Assembly: GCA_040386075.1 (NCBI GenBank)
Contig: JAZKGE010000008.1
Coordinates: forward strand, 124,001-188,000
From: UBA4416 sp040386075
Lineage (GTDB): Bacteria > Bacteroidota > Bacteroidia > B-17B0 > Aurantibacillaceae
Reading direction: 5' to 3'
DNA: 64,000 nt
The position numbers and the translations under genes are program-made. The notes beneath the pieces were generated by a model. That model was not told the DNA's origin. It saw nothing but the letters and a program-made list of their open reading frames with translations, and searched no databases. Below, in pieces: positions 1 through 9,422 of this stretch (within the stretch, counting starts at the first letter, position 1; every line of letters begins with the position of its first letter).

Positions 1-3000
1 GATAAAAGCATTAGCATTTAATAAAACCGTATCCGTTACCGGCGTTGTTGCATTATCAAAATTGGTATATACTTCATTTGCTGTAATTTTTGCTTTATAT
101 GTTTTATGCTGTGTAAACACAGGCCAGTTAAAAGGTCCCCAGCCATATGTACCCGTATTTCCAGGTATTGGTTTGATAGGTAATTTGGTTGATCCTACTT
201 TTAGTGTATCATCACCAATTAATTTGGATCCGTCTAACATGCTTACATTTATTTCCGGCGATGAGCGATAGATCATATCCAGTCTTCTGTTAAATCTAAC
301 CGAATCAATACTTACTATACCATGTGTTGCGTCAAATAAAGTATCTACAACAAGGGTCTTATACAATGCGTTTGTAATATCCAATACCTGGTTGGTATTT
401 GATAACTGAGGTTTACTAATAGTTACAGAATTGGTCATTACATATGCATCCACAATTTTATAACCCAGTGGTGGCAACTCAAGTACATACTCGCCCGTAA
501 TACTGTTGGTGATAACAGATGTTGTAAAGCACGGTGTACCTGCAATTGGCGTTGCCAATGTAATGATCGCACTACCAATGTTGTTTACTGAACGGCCCAG
601 TCCCGGTACTTTACCTGCTTCAACTGTTCCACCCACTACACGACCAACCACTTTTAATAAGGTACTGTCTTCAAACGGAACCGGAGGAAGCGGCGCCTGG
701 AAATTGTGTGTTCCTACAATCGGGTAGCGCCCATTATTCATCACATGGCCAAATTTTTCGATGGTTACAAAATGGTTTCCGATAGGCACGCTGATACTGA
801 AAGAACCGGCAGCATCTGTTACGGCTTGTGTACCATAAGCGATAACGGGTAATCCGTCAATTTTTAATCCGGCTCCCGGAACAGGGCAACTTGTTCCTTT
901 ATAGAATAATGTTCCTGTAAAAGAGAAAGAAGAATTATCCGTGAAATCCTGGTTATTATATACATAAGATGCGTCGCCGATATAAACCGAACGTGAATTA
1001 GGAGAAAAAGAATGGGTTGCGAATGAAGGAACAATATTAAAATTCTCTCCTAAGCCCAGGTACTGAACACCTGTTACAATATAGTTACCCAGTGTATCTG
1101 TTACTCCAAAGTATCCTAATTGAGCGTTACTTGGAATATCAATACTGGATGCTACTGCTCCCGTTAATACACCATGATTTTCATTAAATGCATTCCCTAC
1201 TTTAGAAACATCATAAGCGCTTCTTCCAACACCTTCATCAAAATGCAAATTACATTTAAAGCCCGTTTCGTTACCATTTAATATACGGTTACGTTCAACA
1301 AAAATAACCGAGTCGGCCGCTGCTTTTCCTGTTAAACGAAATTCGTCCATTAAGAAACTAGCCGAAGCACTACCGATAACTAAGTTATTACTGTTGTCAT
1401 CAATGGCGCCTGTAGCGGTTGTTGATGCTGATAAAATACCATTTGCAAATAATTTGAATACACTGCCGTTGTACACCATGGATACATGGTTCCATTGACT
1501 GTTTGGTAAACTTGCAGCCGGTACTGTAATTGTTTTGGCCGAGCCACCGATGAAGATACGTGCCTGGTAATTACCGCCCGTGAACATGAAATCGAATGCA
1601 TTTGTTTTCTGTAAAACCGTTCCTGAAACAGAAACCGGTTGAAACCAAAACTCTAAACGCATTTCGTTATTAGGTTCTAATTTTACATTATCCGTAATGG
1701 CTACGTTTCCGCCTGTAAAATTTAATGAGTTACCTGATAACGCACCGCTTTGCTGAACTAATACTTTAGCGCCGCTCACAGCAACACCACCAGTATATTC
1801 AATATGGCCACTCACTAAACCGGATGGATTTCTAAACCCGATATCTGAAGATGTGTTGGTTAAGATCTCAGAACCAAGACAGTTTTTTATACCAACAATA
1901 GTATAGCGATAGAACACTCGGGAATCACATGTATAATCAATAAAAAATGCATTAATTCCGGATAGAGAAGCTATTTGAATGGAATCCATTGAGGAACTTA
2001 AGTCTTTACGATAAATTTTGAAAAGATCAATGTTCACACCGTTATTATTACTCCAGCTTAATTCTACTCTGTTTCCAAAATATCCTTTTGAACCTAATAT
2101 TTTCTTTGTAGAAGTAAACGTAGTATTTAAACTTGGTGGTGGTAAAAGCACTTTAACACAGCTGTCGGATCTGATACCGCTTAATACACAGGAATTAAAT
2201 ACTTTTACATAATATTTATAAAGACGACAAGATGCTACGGTATTATCCACATAAGATGTTGCATCAGCGTTAACATCAAAATAAACGGTGTTTCCTAAAT
2301 CATCCTGACGTTCGATCTGATATTTGGTCTCGTTATTAGAAGCATCAACCCAGGTAACAGTTGCGGTAGCAATAGCCGAATTGGTAGCTACAGAAATTGT
2401 ATTTGTTTTAATTGGGTCGGCAAGCGAAATACCTGAAGCCATAGCTGTATCCGACGGATAACCACAATCGTTTTTAGCTACCAGTTTCATTGTATAGTTT
2501 ACACCTCTTGTAATAGCGGTTTCGCTAAAAAGTCGGGCGCTTGATATAATGGTTGATGTGTTGGATGCAAAAGTACTTTGATTGTATTTTGTATAACTGT
2601 ATTGAGCTACCGCAGTACCGTTTGGCTGACTCCAGTCAAGTTCTATTAAGGTATTACATTTATCATCCGTAGCATTGAACGGCGAAGGTTGTGCCGGTGG
2701 TTGCTTCAATGCGCCAACCGCTACGTTTGAGGCGGCGCTTGAACGAAAGGCCCCCGAGGTATTTCCTACTGAAGGATTATACAGGTCGTTGTTCCATAAA
2801 ATAGTTTTTACAGTATAATTGTAATTTACACGTGGTTGTAATGCTGCAGAGTTATCCACAAAACGAGCTGTATCTCCATCAACAATGCCAATTTTAACGC
2901 CTTCTCTGTAAATCACATTTCTGTAGTTTTGTGCATCCGAACAGTTGTATTGTGAACTCCATACCTGTGCCGGATTTTGCCAGTTCAACGTTACCCTCCC

Positions 3001-3858
3001 ACACTGGTTTCCGGTTGCTGTTAAAGCAAACGGTGCATCAATGGCATTAACCGACACATTATACTCTAAATACTCTAATTGAGATAAGGTACAATCCGTG
3101 TCATCCGTTTTATCATGTCTCCGGTAATGTTTGTAGATACGGATAGCCATCGAATTTCCCTGAATAGCTTCCGGCGGAAGATTTGAAATGGCAAAATTGA
3201 TCCCTTCATCGAATCCGCCTCCAGTAGTCCTGTAATATCCTATGGCTTTGTATCCGCCTGAAACACCATAAGCGTTGGTAAGGGTAGCATCATAATGTGG
3301 CGGCTCAAAATTAGCAAACGACATGCTATTATTTATTAAATTAAAGTTGCTGTCATAGGTTTTACAAATGCCTTCATCTTCATAGGTTGCATAAGAAAAA
3401 GATGCTCCGGCCGTTCCATTATCCTTATTATCAATATTCCCTATTTTACGTTTTGTATTATCACCATGTATGTAAAAATAATTCGTTCCTACACTGGCAG
3501 GGCCTCCTACAACAGAGTAATCTGCGCCAGCTGATGAGCCCGCTGTTGCGTTAACTGTCAAATTTCCTTCTTTCCGAAGCGTTAACATGTTTTTCCATGT
3601 TCCACTCAATTTTACATAAATGTAGGCCAGGTTTAGATCCACCAATCCATTATTATTGGATGCGTTTAAGGAAACTTTTAATACTCCGTTACACTTATCA
3701 TAAATACAATAGTTTACGCCACCGGTATCAACCTGTAATTTAGTACATTGTGTCAGATAAGTAGGTAGAGAACCTTCATACTCCAGCTGAGCTAATGCCT
3801 TGTTGCCAACTAGTAATAGCAGAACTGCGGTTAAGTGTAGTAATAATTTTGTTTTCAT
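1..3858 (-). CDS. Giant exported fibronectin-III/LamG protein (C-terminus beyond window)
   Basis: An open frame of 1286 codons runs from ATG at 3858 off the left edge without a stop. It begins MKTKLL followed by a hydrophobic stretch and ends the signal region at about ALAQ, so the product is Sec-exported. Four fibronectin type III-like modules lie at roughly residues 263-370, 390-470, 480-570 and 576-670. A LamG/concanavalin-type jelly-roll follows at about 681-874, with the usual 'EFWF...W.H...V.NG' pattern, and then carboxypeptidase-regulatory-like beta domains from about 970. Such architectures are typical of Bacteroidota cell-surface proteins secreted by the type IX system, but the sorting domain would be outside the window, so that is inferred. 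No catalytic motif is visible. Adhesion or glycan/protein binding is the likely role, without proof. It stands alone, with 262 bp separating it from the next gene. Confidence 0.85.
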   Translation of the reverse strand, partial: MKTKLLLHLTAVLLLLVGNKALAQLEYEGSLPTYLTQCTKLQVDTGGVNYCIYDKCNGVLKVSLNASNNNGLVDLNLAYIYVKLSGTWKNMLTLRKEGNLTVNATAGSSAGADYSVVGGPASVGTNYFYIHGDNTKRKIGNIDNKDNGTAGASFSYATYEDEGICKTYDSNFNLINNSMSFANFEPPHYDATLTNAYGVSGGYKAIGYYRTTGGGFDEGINFAISNLPPEAIQGNSMAIRIYKHYRRHDKTDDTDCTLSQLEYLEYNVSVNAIDAPFALTATGNQCGRVTLNWQNPAQVWSSQYNCSDAQNYRNVIYREGVKIGIVDGDTARFVDNSAALQPRVNYNYTVKTILWNNDLYNPSVGNTSGAFRSSAASNVAVGALKQPPAQPSPFNATDDKCNTLIELDWSQPNGTAVAQYSYTKYNQSTFASNTSTIISSARLFSETAITRGVNYTMKLVAKNDCGYPSDTAMASGISLADPIKTNTISVATNSAIATATVTWVDASNNETKYQIERQDDLGNTVYFDVNADATSYVDNTVASCRLYKYYVKVFNSCVLSGIRSDSCVKVLLPPPSLNTTFTSTKKILGSKGYFGNRVELSWSNNNGVNIDLFKIYRKDLSSSMDSIQIASLSGINAFFIDYTCDSRVFYRYTIVGIKNCLGSEILTNTSSDIGFRNPSGLVSGHIEYTGGVAVSGAKVLVQQSGALSGNSLNFTGGNVAITDNVKLEPNNEMRLEFWFQPVSVSGTVLQKTNAFDFMFTGGNYQARIFIGGSAKTITVPAASLPNSQWNHVSMVYNGSVFKLFANGILSASTTATGAIDDNSNNLVIGSASASFLMDEFRLTGKAAADSVIFVERNRILNGNETGFKCNLHFDEGVGRSAYDVSKVGNAFNENHGVLTGAVASSIDIPSNAQLGYFGVTDTLGNYIVTGVQYLGLGENFNIVPSFATHSFSPNSRSVYIGDASYVYNNQDFTDNSSFSFTGTLFYKGTSCPVPGAGLKIDGLPVIAYGTQAVTDAAGSFSISVPIGNHFVTIEKFGHVMNNGRYPIVGTHNFQAPLPPVPFEDSTLLKVVGRVVGGTVEAGKVPGLGRSVNNIGSAIITLATPIAGTPCFTTSVITNSITGEYVLELPPLGYKIVDAYVMTNSVTISKPQLSNTNQVLDITNALYKTLVVDTLFDATHGIVSIDSVRFNRRLDMIYRSSPEINVSMLDGSKLIGDDTLKVGSTKLPIKPIPGNTGTYGWGPFNWPVFTQHKTYKAKITANEVYTNFDNATTPVTDTVLLNANAFI

Positions 3859-4120
3859 GGGTGAACGATTAATATTAAATTGTATTTGGAAAAGTATATT
3901 CTTTTAAAAAATGTTAAATGGGCATTTTTCGCCCCGAAGATAGACAATAATGCCGACTAATGATTGACTCTTAGACATGAAATGTATTTATTATCATATT
4001 AAATTAACCTGGCCGATAAATTCACAAAATTTCATGGATTTAATGCGTTACAATAATATAGGAAAACGAATAGCCAAACAATAGTAGTTTTATGCAAAAA
4101 ACTGGTTTTTAGGCGTGGTT

Positions 4121-4744
4121 TTAAGAAATATAGCCTAAACGGGAGGCAATAAGTACTAGTTCGGCAGCGTTTTTAACATCCAGCTTTTTAAAAAGATTGA
4201 GTTTAATATTCTCGATCGTTCTTAAAGACACTTCCAGTTCTTTAGCGATGTTTTCGGATGTGGAGCCTTTGGCTATAAATTGCAGGATCTCTGATTCTCG
4301 TGGTGTGAAAATGGCTTTTGTAGACGTGGTTTCAGGAATAAGGTCCACGTACTCAGCAGGAACGGAAATCAGATCATAATAAACATCTTTTATAGCTGCA
4401 AAAAGATCTTCAGGTGGCTGGTTTTTATTGACATAGCCTTTAACACCAAGTTCCAACAGACTTTCTATTAAAATCTCACTTTTTAGAGATGTATAAGCAA
4501 TGATCTTTAAGGCCGGATATTTTTTTACCGTATAAAAATACAACTCCAGGCCTGTAACGTCTGGCGCTAAAACATCCATGATCAGTATTTCAGCCTTTGT
4601 ATCAGATAATTTTTGCTCTAGCTCAATCTTTGTACTCGCGGTAAATTCAAGGCAAATGACATCGTGTTTTTGCAGAAACCCTTTTAACCCTTCAATAAAA
4701 AAAGGATGATCATCAAATATTCCAAGGATAATTTTCTGCGTCAT
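4121..4744 (-). CDS. LuxR/NarL-type response regulator
   Basis: A 207-residue two-domain regulator. The N-terminal receiver (about 4-120) has the acidic pair D11/D12, the phospho-acceptor D57 in 'LIMDVLAP' and the conserved K107. The C-terminal LuxR-type helix-turn-helix (about 145-207) contains 'FTPRESEILQFIAKG...SENIAKEL.VS.RTIENIK'. I start it at the ATG at 4744 because a TTG three codons upstream is the only extension and adds nothing conserved. It lies 44 nt downstream of a TPR histidine kinase on the same strand, so the two very probably form a two-component system in one operon. The kinase should phosphorylate D57 and so control DNA binding. Target genes are not visible. Confidence 0.9.
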   Translation of the reverse strand: MTQKIILGIFDDHPFFIEGLKGFLQKHDVICLEFTASTKIELEQKLSDTKAEILIMDVLAPDVTGLELYFYTVKKYPALKIIAYTSLKSEILIESLLELGVKGYVNKNQPPEDLFAAIKDVYYDLISVPAEYVDLIPETTSTKAIFTPRESEILQFIAKGSTSENIAKELEVSLRTIENIKLNLFKKLDVKNAAELVLIASRLGYIS

Positions 4745-4788
4745 GCAATACAAAAATACACTAGTTTTTTATATGGCAAGGCTTAATC

Positions 4789-6912
4789 TTATTTTATACC
4801 AAATATGGTAAATATCGTACCTTCCGTTAGTTTACTCTCTGCCGTGATTGTATAATTATATTTATACAACAACTCCGAGACGATGTAAAGGCCCATCCCA
4901 AAACCCTGCTCTTTTTGTGTGCCGGCATCTGAGCTTACCTGTTGTTTAAAGAGAAGGTCCAGTTTTTCAGGTGTCATTCCAAGTCCGTGATCTGCAACTG
5001 TAATAGTGCCGCTAAGTTCATCATAGGATAATTCGATTTTATTACCGGTATTACTGAATTTAATAGCGTTAGAAATCAGGTTTCGTAACGCGATGGTTAA
5101 TATATCGGAAGGAATGGGAATTTGAGCAGTGTCTGGTATGTGCTGTATCAGTTCCAACTTTTTATCTTCCAGTTTGTCTCTAAACTCGTTGGCCACTTTT
5201 GCTGCAACATCTGCTACAACACTGGTTAATTGATCGTATGAACCGAGATTAATTTCTGCTTTAGCCCAGCTTAATAAATTATTGAGTACGGTATTGGCGT
5301 TATGAACCGAAGTGCCGATATCTTTCAAATACTTGTTAAGCTTTTCGTCCTCACTATTATTTTTAAACTTGTTAAGCACAAGATTTAATGACAGAATGGG
5401 TCCCCTGAAATCGTGTGAAATCACAGAAAATATCTTTTGATTCAGCAAATGCTGTCTTTCCAGATCTTTATTAGCCATTTCAATTTTCGCACTCTGTTGT
5501 GTGATAATAGTGTTGGCTTTTTGTTTTGCTTTAAACGCCCTGAACAAAATGGTAGTAACCATTAACATTAACACAAAGCCAAGAATACCGCAAGTTGTAT
5601 ACAAACGTTGTTTACCAATAGCCTGTTCATGCTTAAATTGTTCTTTTTCGATTTTAATCACGTTAAGAATACTATCCTTTTCCGCCTGTTTTTCATATTC
5701 AACGGCAAACTGCTTTTTAATGCTGATCTTACGCGTGGTTTCATTGTTCAGGCTATCGCGCATTTTTATGGAAAGTTCCTGCATTTCGAGAGCGCCTTTA
5801 TAATTGTTTTGTTTTTGATAGATCTTTTTTAAGATCGTGGAAGCCGCTTGCAGAATGTGTGGATTACCAAGAATTTCACCCATCTTCATTGCCTTATCCG
5901 CGTATGTTTCAGCCAAATTTACCTTCCCCTGATCAAACACAATATTGGCCAACATGCTTGCTGTTTCTCCGGTTCCGTCCCTATTTTTAATCAACTCATA
6001 TAACACCAACGAGCGGTTAGCATAGTTAAACGCCTTTTCCAGGTTACCCTGGTCGCGGTATACAGAAGCAATCTTTCGGCAGGTTTTAGCAATTCCCCCT
6101 TTGCTTTGGTCTGCATTCCAAAGGTCCAGAACCTTTAAATAAATAGTAAGCGCTTTTTCCTTGCTTTCTTTTGTACACTCTTCCTTCAATCTTTTACATG
6201 TTGGATTCCCTTTTTCATTATACATATCTGCAATGCCATTCAGGGCAAAAGCAACACCCGGATTATTATTGTCTTTTTCATACATTTTTGCAGAACGGTT
6301 CAGATAATTAAATCCGTTCTCAAGTTCACCCTGCGCTACATATAAATTACCGATGTTTCCCAAACAGTAAGCCATGCTGCTTGGTGAGTCAATTTTTTCA
6401 TAAATCTTCAAACCTTGGTGATAATACTCCAGGGCCTGCAGCACATGGCCCTTTCTGTAATACACGTGACCGATATCAACCAGGCAATTCGCCATGCACG
6501 CCTTTGAATCAATTTCCGTACTAATAGCAAGCGCCTTCTTAAGATACTTAAGGGCTTCATCCGGGCCTTTACGCGATTGATGATAAACACCAATATCGAG
6601 ATAAGCCCATGCCATCACATCGGAAAATATAAATTGACTGTTCTTGTCCTGGGGGTTTTTAAGATTTTTCGCAGCGATTTGTATCGTCTTTTGAAGCAGT
6701 ACAAAGGCTGAATCTGGAGCCTGATGATAAATATACTCTGCCAGCGCATTTAAGGCTATGCAGAGGGTAGTGTCATGCTTTGCTGTGTTAATCTTCAGTT
6801 TAAGAGAATCGATGACTTCATCCTGGGCATTTAGAGTTACATTCATCAAACATAAACAACCTATTAAATACCTGTTAAAAGCAGTTCTATGTTGTTTAAG
6901 ATGTAAACCCAT
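4789..6912 (-). CDS. TPR-containing membrane sensor histidine kinase
   Basis: A 707-residue kinase. A short N-terminal hydrophobic segment looks like a signal peptide ending near 'LNAQ'. Residues of about 40-410 are tetratricopeptide repeats that would lie in the periplasm. A coiled segment leads to one transmembrane helix (about 437-461, 'LYTTCGILGFVLMLMVTTIL'). The cytoplasmic part has a HisKA dimerisation/phospho-acceptor motif 'VISHDFRGP' with H500, then a HATPase_c domain with the N box 'NLISNAIKFS' (about 609), G1 'DHGLGM' (about 641) and G2 'GFGMGLYIV' (about 671). This is the TPR-sensor architecture common in Bacteroidota. It is cotranscribed with the LuxR-type regulator 44 nt downstream. 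The signal sensed is unknown; TPRs suggest a protein ligand. Confidence 0.9.
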   Translation of the reverse strand: MGLHLKQHRTAFNRYLIGCLCLMNVTLNAQDEVIDSLKLKINTAKHDTTLCIALNALAEYIYHQAPDSAFVLLQKTIQIAAKNLKNPQDKNSQFIFSDVMAWAYLDIGVYHQSRKGPDEALKYLKKALAISTEIDSKACMANCLVDIGHVYYRKGHVLQALEYYHQGLKIYEKIDSPSSMAYCLGNIGNLYVAQGELENGFNYLNRSAKMYEKDNNNPGVAFALNGIADMYNEKGNPTCKRLKEECTKESKEKALTIYLKVLDLWNADQSKGGIAKTCRKIASVYRDQGNLEKAFNYANRSLVLYELIKNRDGTGETASMLANIVFDQGKVNLAETYADKAMKMGEILGNPHILQAASTILKKIYQKQNNYKGALEMQELSIKMRDSLNNETTRKISIKKQFAVEYEKQAEKDSILNVIKIEKEQFKHEQAIGKQRLYTTCGILGFVLMLMVTTILFRAFKAKQKANTIITQQSAKIEMANKDLERQHLLNQKIFSVISHDFRGPILSLNLVLNKFKNNSEDEKLNKYLKDIGTSVHNANTVLNNLLSWAKAEINLGSYDQLTSVVADVAAKVANEFRDKLEDKKLELIQHIPDTAQIPIPSDILTIALRNLISNAIKFSNTGNKIELSYDELSGTITVADHGLGMTPEKLDLLFKQQVSSDAGTQKEQGFGMGLYIVSELLYKYNYTITAESKLTEGTIFTIFGIK

Positions 6913-6994
6913 TTTTTAAAGACCTCGTTTGATTATAAAAAACAAAACACTTAAATTATAGAATATCCTTTAATATTCATAATTAAATATTGCG

Positions 6995-7002
6995 TATATT
7001 TG
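6995..7002 (+). promoter_or_regulatory. Putative -7 promoter element upstream of rnr
   Basis: TATATTTG matches the Bacteroidota primary-sigma -7 consensus TAnnTTTG. No TTG is present 19 nt upstream, so only half the promoter is seen. It would give a leader of about 165 nt before the RNase R start codon. Confidence 0.4.
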
Positions 7003-7173
7003 CAGGCAATTAAATCAATACCACAATTCCGGATAAAAATTTCCCGCGTATCCGATAGCATTAAATCACATCTTTCTGTTAAAAACTCCATCGCGGTTTT
7101 AAACGAATCAACAAATCAACCATTTTTAATTAATTATATTTACATGAAGCACATTAGGTGCTAATTTACCATT

Positions 7174-9405
7174 ATGGCAAAATCAAAAAAACAACCAAAA
7201 CGCTATTTGTTCGAAGAAGTATTAGCGTTCTTAAAACATAACGACGGAAAATCTTTCAACTATAAACAACTGGGTTCAGCTATGGAAATTGATAATGAAG
7301 GCGACCGCTTCGCCTTATTAGAAACTTTAGAAGAACTCAAACACCAGGGCTTTGTTATTGAAACCGAGATCGGAAAATACCAGGCCAAGGAATCTAAAAC
7401 ATACCAAACAGGAACTATTGACTTTACAACACAGGGAACTGCTTTTGTGATCATCTCTCCGGATGTACCCGACGTATTCATTCCTTTTCGTAAAACCAAA
7501 GATGCCATGCATGGCGACCTGGTAAAAGTATTTGTACACCCACAACGCGGACGAGGCAAAGCAGAAGGTGAAGTAGTAGAAGTTATTAAGCGTCGCAAAA
7601 CACGTTTTGTAGGAACCATACAGATCAATCCAAAATTTGCTTTTGTTGTTCCGGATTTTACAAAAATGCATGTCGATTTTTTTGTTCCTTTAGAGCATAT
7701 CAATGGCGCAAAAAACGCACAAAAAGTGTTGGTAGAAATGACCGAGTGGAAACGCGGTTCTGAAAATCCTAACGGAAAAGTTATTGAAGTTTTAGGAAAT
7801 GCCGGCGAACATGAAACCGAAATTCACGCTATTATGGCTGAGTTTGGGCTCCCAATGGACTTTGCTCCCGAAGTAGAAGCTGCTGCTAAAAAATTAAATA
7901 CAGAGATCACCGAAGAAGAAATTGCCAAACGCAGGGATTTCAGAGGGATCACTACTTTTACCATCGACCCGGTTGATGCCAAAGATTTTGATGATGCTTT
8001 GTCTTTACAAAAACTGGAAAACGGCAACTGGGAAGTTGGTGTACACATTGCCGATGTAACACATTATTTAAAGCCACACACGATCTTAGATGATGAAGCG
8101 GTGAACCGCGCCACATCTGTTTACCTTGTAGACCGTTGTGTACCGATGTTACCGGAAGTGTTAAGTAACTTTGCCTGTTCATTACGTCCGCACGAAGAAA
8201 AATATTGTTTCAGTGCAGTATTTGAAATGGATGATCACGCACAAATTCAGGATCAGTGGTTTGGTAAAACGGTTATATACAGTGATCATCGTTTTGCTTA
8301 CGAAGAAGTACAAACCATTATTGAAACAGAAGAAGGTCCTTACAAAGATGAAATCTTTACGCTGGATCGTTTAGCTAAGATATTACGCGCCGAAAGAACA
8401 TCAAAAGGCTCTATCTTTTTTGATAAGGCTGAAGTGAAATTCCAGTTGGATGAAGCCGGAGCGCCAACCGGTGTTTATTTTAAAACACAAAAAGACGCGC
8501 ATAAACTCATTGAAGATTTTATGTTACTGGCTAACCGTAAGGTGGCCGAGTTCCTTGGGAAAAATAAACCTGAGGGTAAACAACAGGATAATGATAGAAA
8601 TAAAAAAGTAAAGAACGATAAAGCAGCTGAGCCTGTAGTGTATCGTGTACATGATGTACCAAAGGATGAAAAATTACAGGAACTAAATAATTTTGTGGAA
8701 CGTTTTGGTTATTCGGTTGCAGTGGGTAATAAAACAAAAACCGCACAGTCCATCAATAAATTATTGCAGGATGTAAAAAGCAAAAAAGAGCAAAGTATGA
8801 TCGAATTGCTGGCAGTACGCTCTATGCCAAAAGCAGTTTACACTACTAAAAACAGCGGACATTACGGATTAGGTTTTGAATATTACACGCACTTTACTTC
8901 TCCTATCCGTCGTTATCCCGATGTCATGGTACACCGTTTACTGGAAGCTAAATTAAACAAAGGGCATTATTTAAAAGCAGAGGAACTTGAAAATTTAGCT
9001 AAGCACTCTTCGGAAATGGAGAAGCTGGCCGCAGAAGCAGAGCGCGCATCCATCAAATACAAACAGGTTGAGTTTTTAGAAGATAAAATAGGACAGGAAT
9101 TTGAAGGCGTGATCAGTGGCGTGACCGAATGGGGTATTTTTGTGGAGATCATTGAGAACAAATGTGAAGGCCGCGTAAGTATGCGCGATATGAAAGACGA
9201 TCAATACCACTTTGATGAAGAGAACTACCGTGTGGTTGGCCGCCGTACAGGACGCATCTATACCTTAGGCGATAAAGTAACGATCAAAGTAAGACGTGCC
9301 GACTTAGTGAAAAAGCAATTGGATTTTGAATTTGTATCAGGAGTTCCTTCAGCTAAAAAAGAAGTGGAGATCAGAAACCCGAAGAAGTATAAGAAGAGAA
9401 GATAA
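7174..9405 (+). CDS. rnr: Ribonuclease R (3'-5' exoribonuclease)
   Basis: A 743-residue RNase II/R family enzyme that degrades structured RNA processively from the 3' end. An N-terminal winged-helix/cold-shock region (about 1-230) precedes the RNB catalytic domain. The Mg2+-binding acidic cluster is in 'TIDPVDAKDFDDA' (D265, D271, D273, D274). The distal RNB motif 'HFTSPIRRYPDVMVHRLL' is intact. A C-terminal S1 RNA-binding domain ('EGVISGVTEWGIFVEI', about 645-730) is followed by a basic tail. A lysine/asparagine-rich insertion at about 462-489 ('NKPEGKQQDNDRNKKVKNDK') interrupts the RNB domain; similar low-complexity inserts are plausible surface loops. The ATG at 7174 is supported by the conserved start of the winged helix. 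The next gene follows after 17 nt, suggesting cotranscription. Confidence 0.96.
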   Translation: MAKSKKQPKRYLFEEVLAFLKHNDGKSFNYKQLGSAMEIDNEGDRFALLETLEELKHQGFVIETEIGKYQAKESKTYQTGTIDFTTQGTAFVIISPDVPDVFIPFRKTKDAMHGDLVKVFVHPQRGRGKAEGEVVEVIKRRKTRFVGTIQINPKFAFVVPDFTKMHVDFFVPLEHINGAKNAQKVLVEMTEWKRGSENPNGKVIEVLGNAGEHETEIHAIMAEFGLPMDFAPEVEAAAKKLNTEITEEEIAKRRDFRGITTFTIDPVDAKDFDDALSLQKLENGNWEVGVHIADVTHYLKPHTILDDEAVNRATSVYLVDRCVPMLPEVLSNFACSLRPHEEKYCFSAVFEMDDHAQIQDQWFGKTVIYSDHRFAYEEVQTIIETEEGPYKDEIFTLDRLAKILRAERTSKGSIFFDKAEVKFQLDEAGAPTGVYFKTQKDAHKLIEDFMLLANRKVAEFLGKNKPEGKQQDNDRNKKVKNDKAAEPVVYRVHDVPKDEKLQELNNFVERFGYSVAVGNKTKTAQSINKLLQDVKSKKEQSMIELLAVRSMPKAVYTTKNSGHYGLGFEYYTHFTSPIRRYPDVMVHRLLEAKLNKGHYLKAEELENLAKHSSEMEKLAAEAERASIKYKQVEFLEDKIGQEFEGVISGVTEWGIFVEIIENKCEGRVSMRDMKDDQYHFDEENYRVVGRRTGRIYTLGDKVTIKVRRADLVKKQLDFEFVSGVPSAKKEVEIRNPKKYKKRR

Positions 9406-9422
9406 CCGTCAATCTAAAAAAT

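Noticed and set aside
2243..2860. Two exact TTATCCACA DnaA boxes at 2243 and 2852
   Set aside because: Both lie in the coding sequence of the giant exported protein, arising from V-D-N codons; no AT-rich gap or repeats accompany them.
7260..7703. 147-codon minus-strand frame inside rnr
   Set aside because: It is a shadow of the conserved RNase R coding sequence with no recognisable product.
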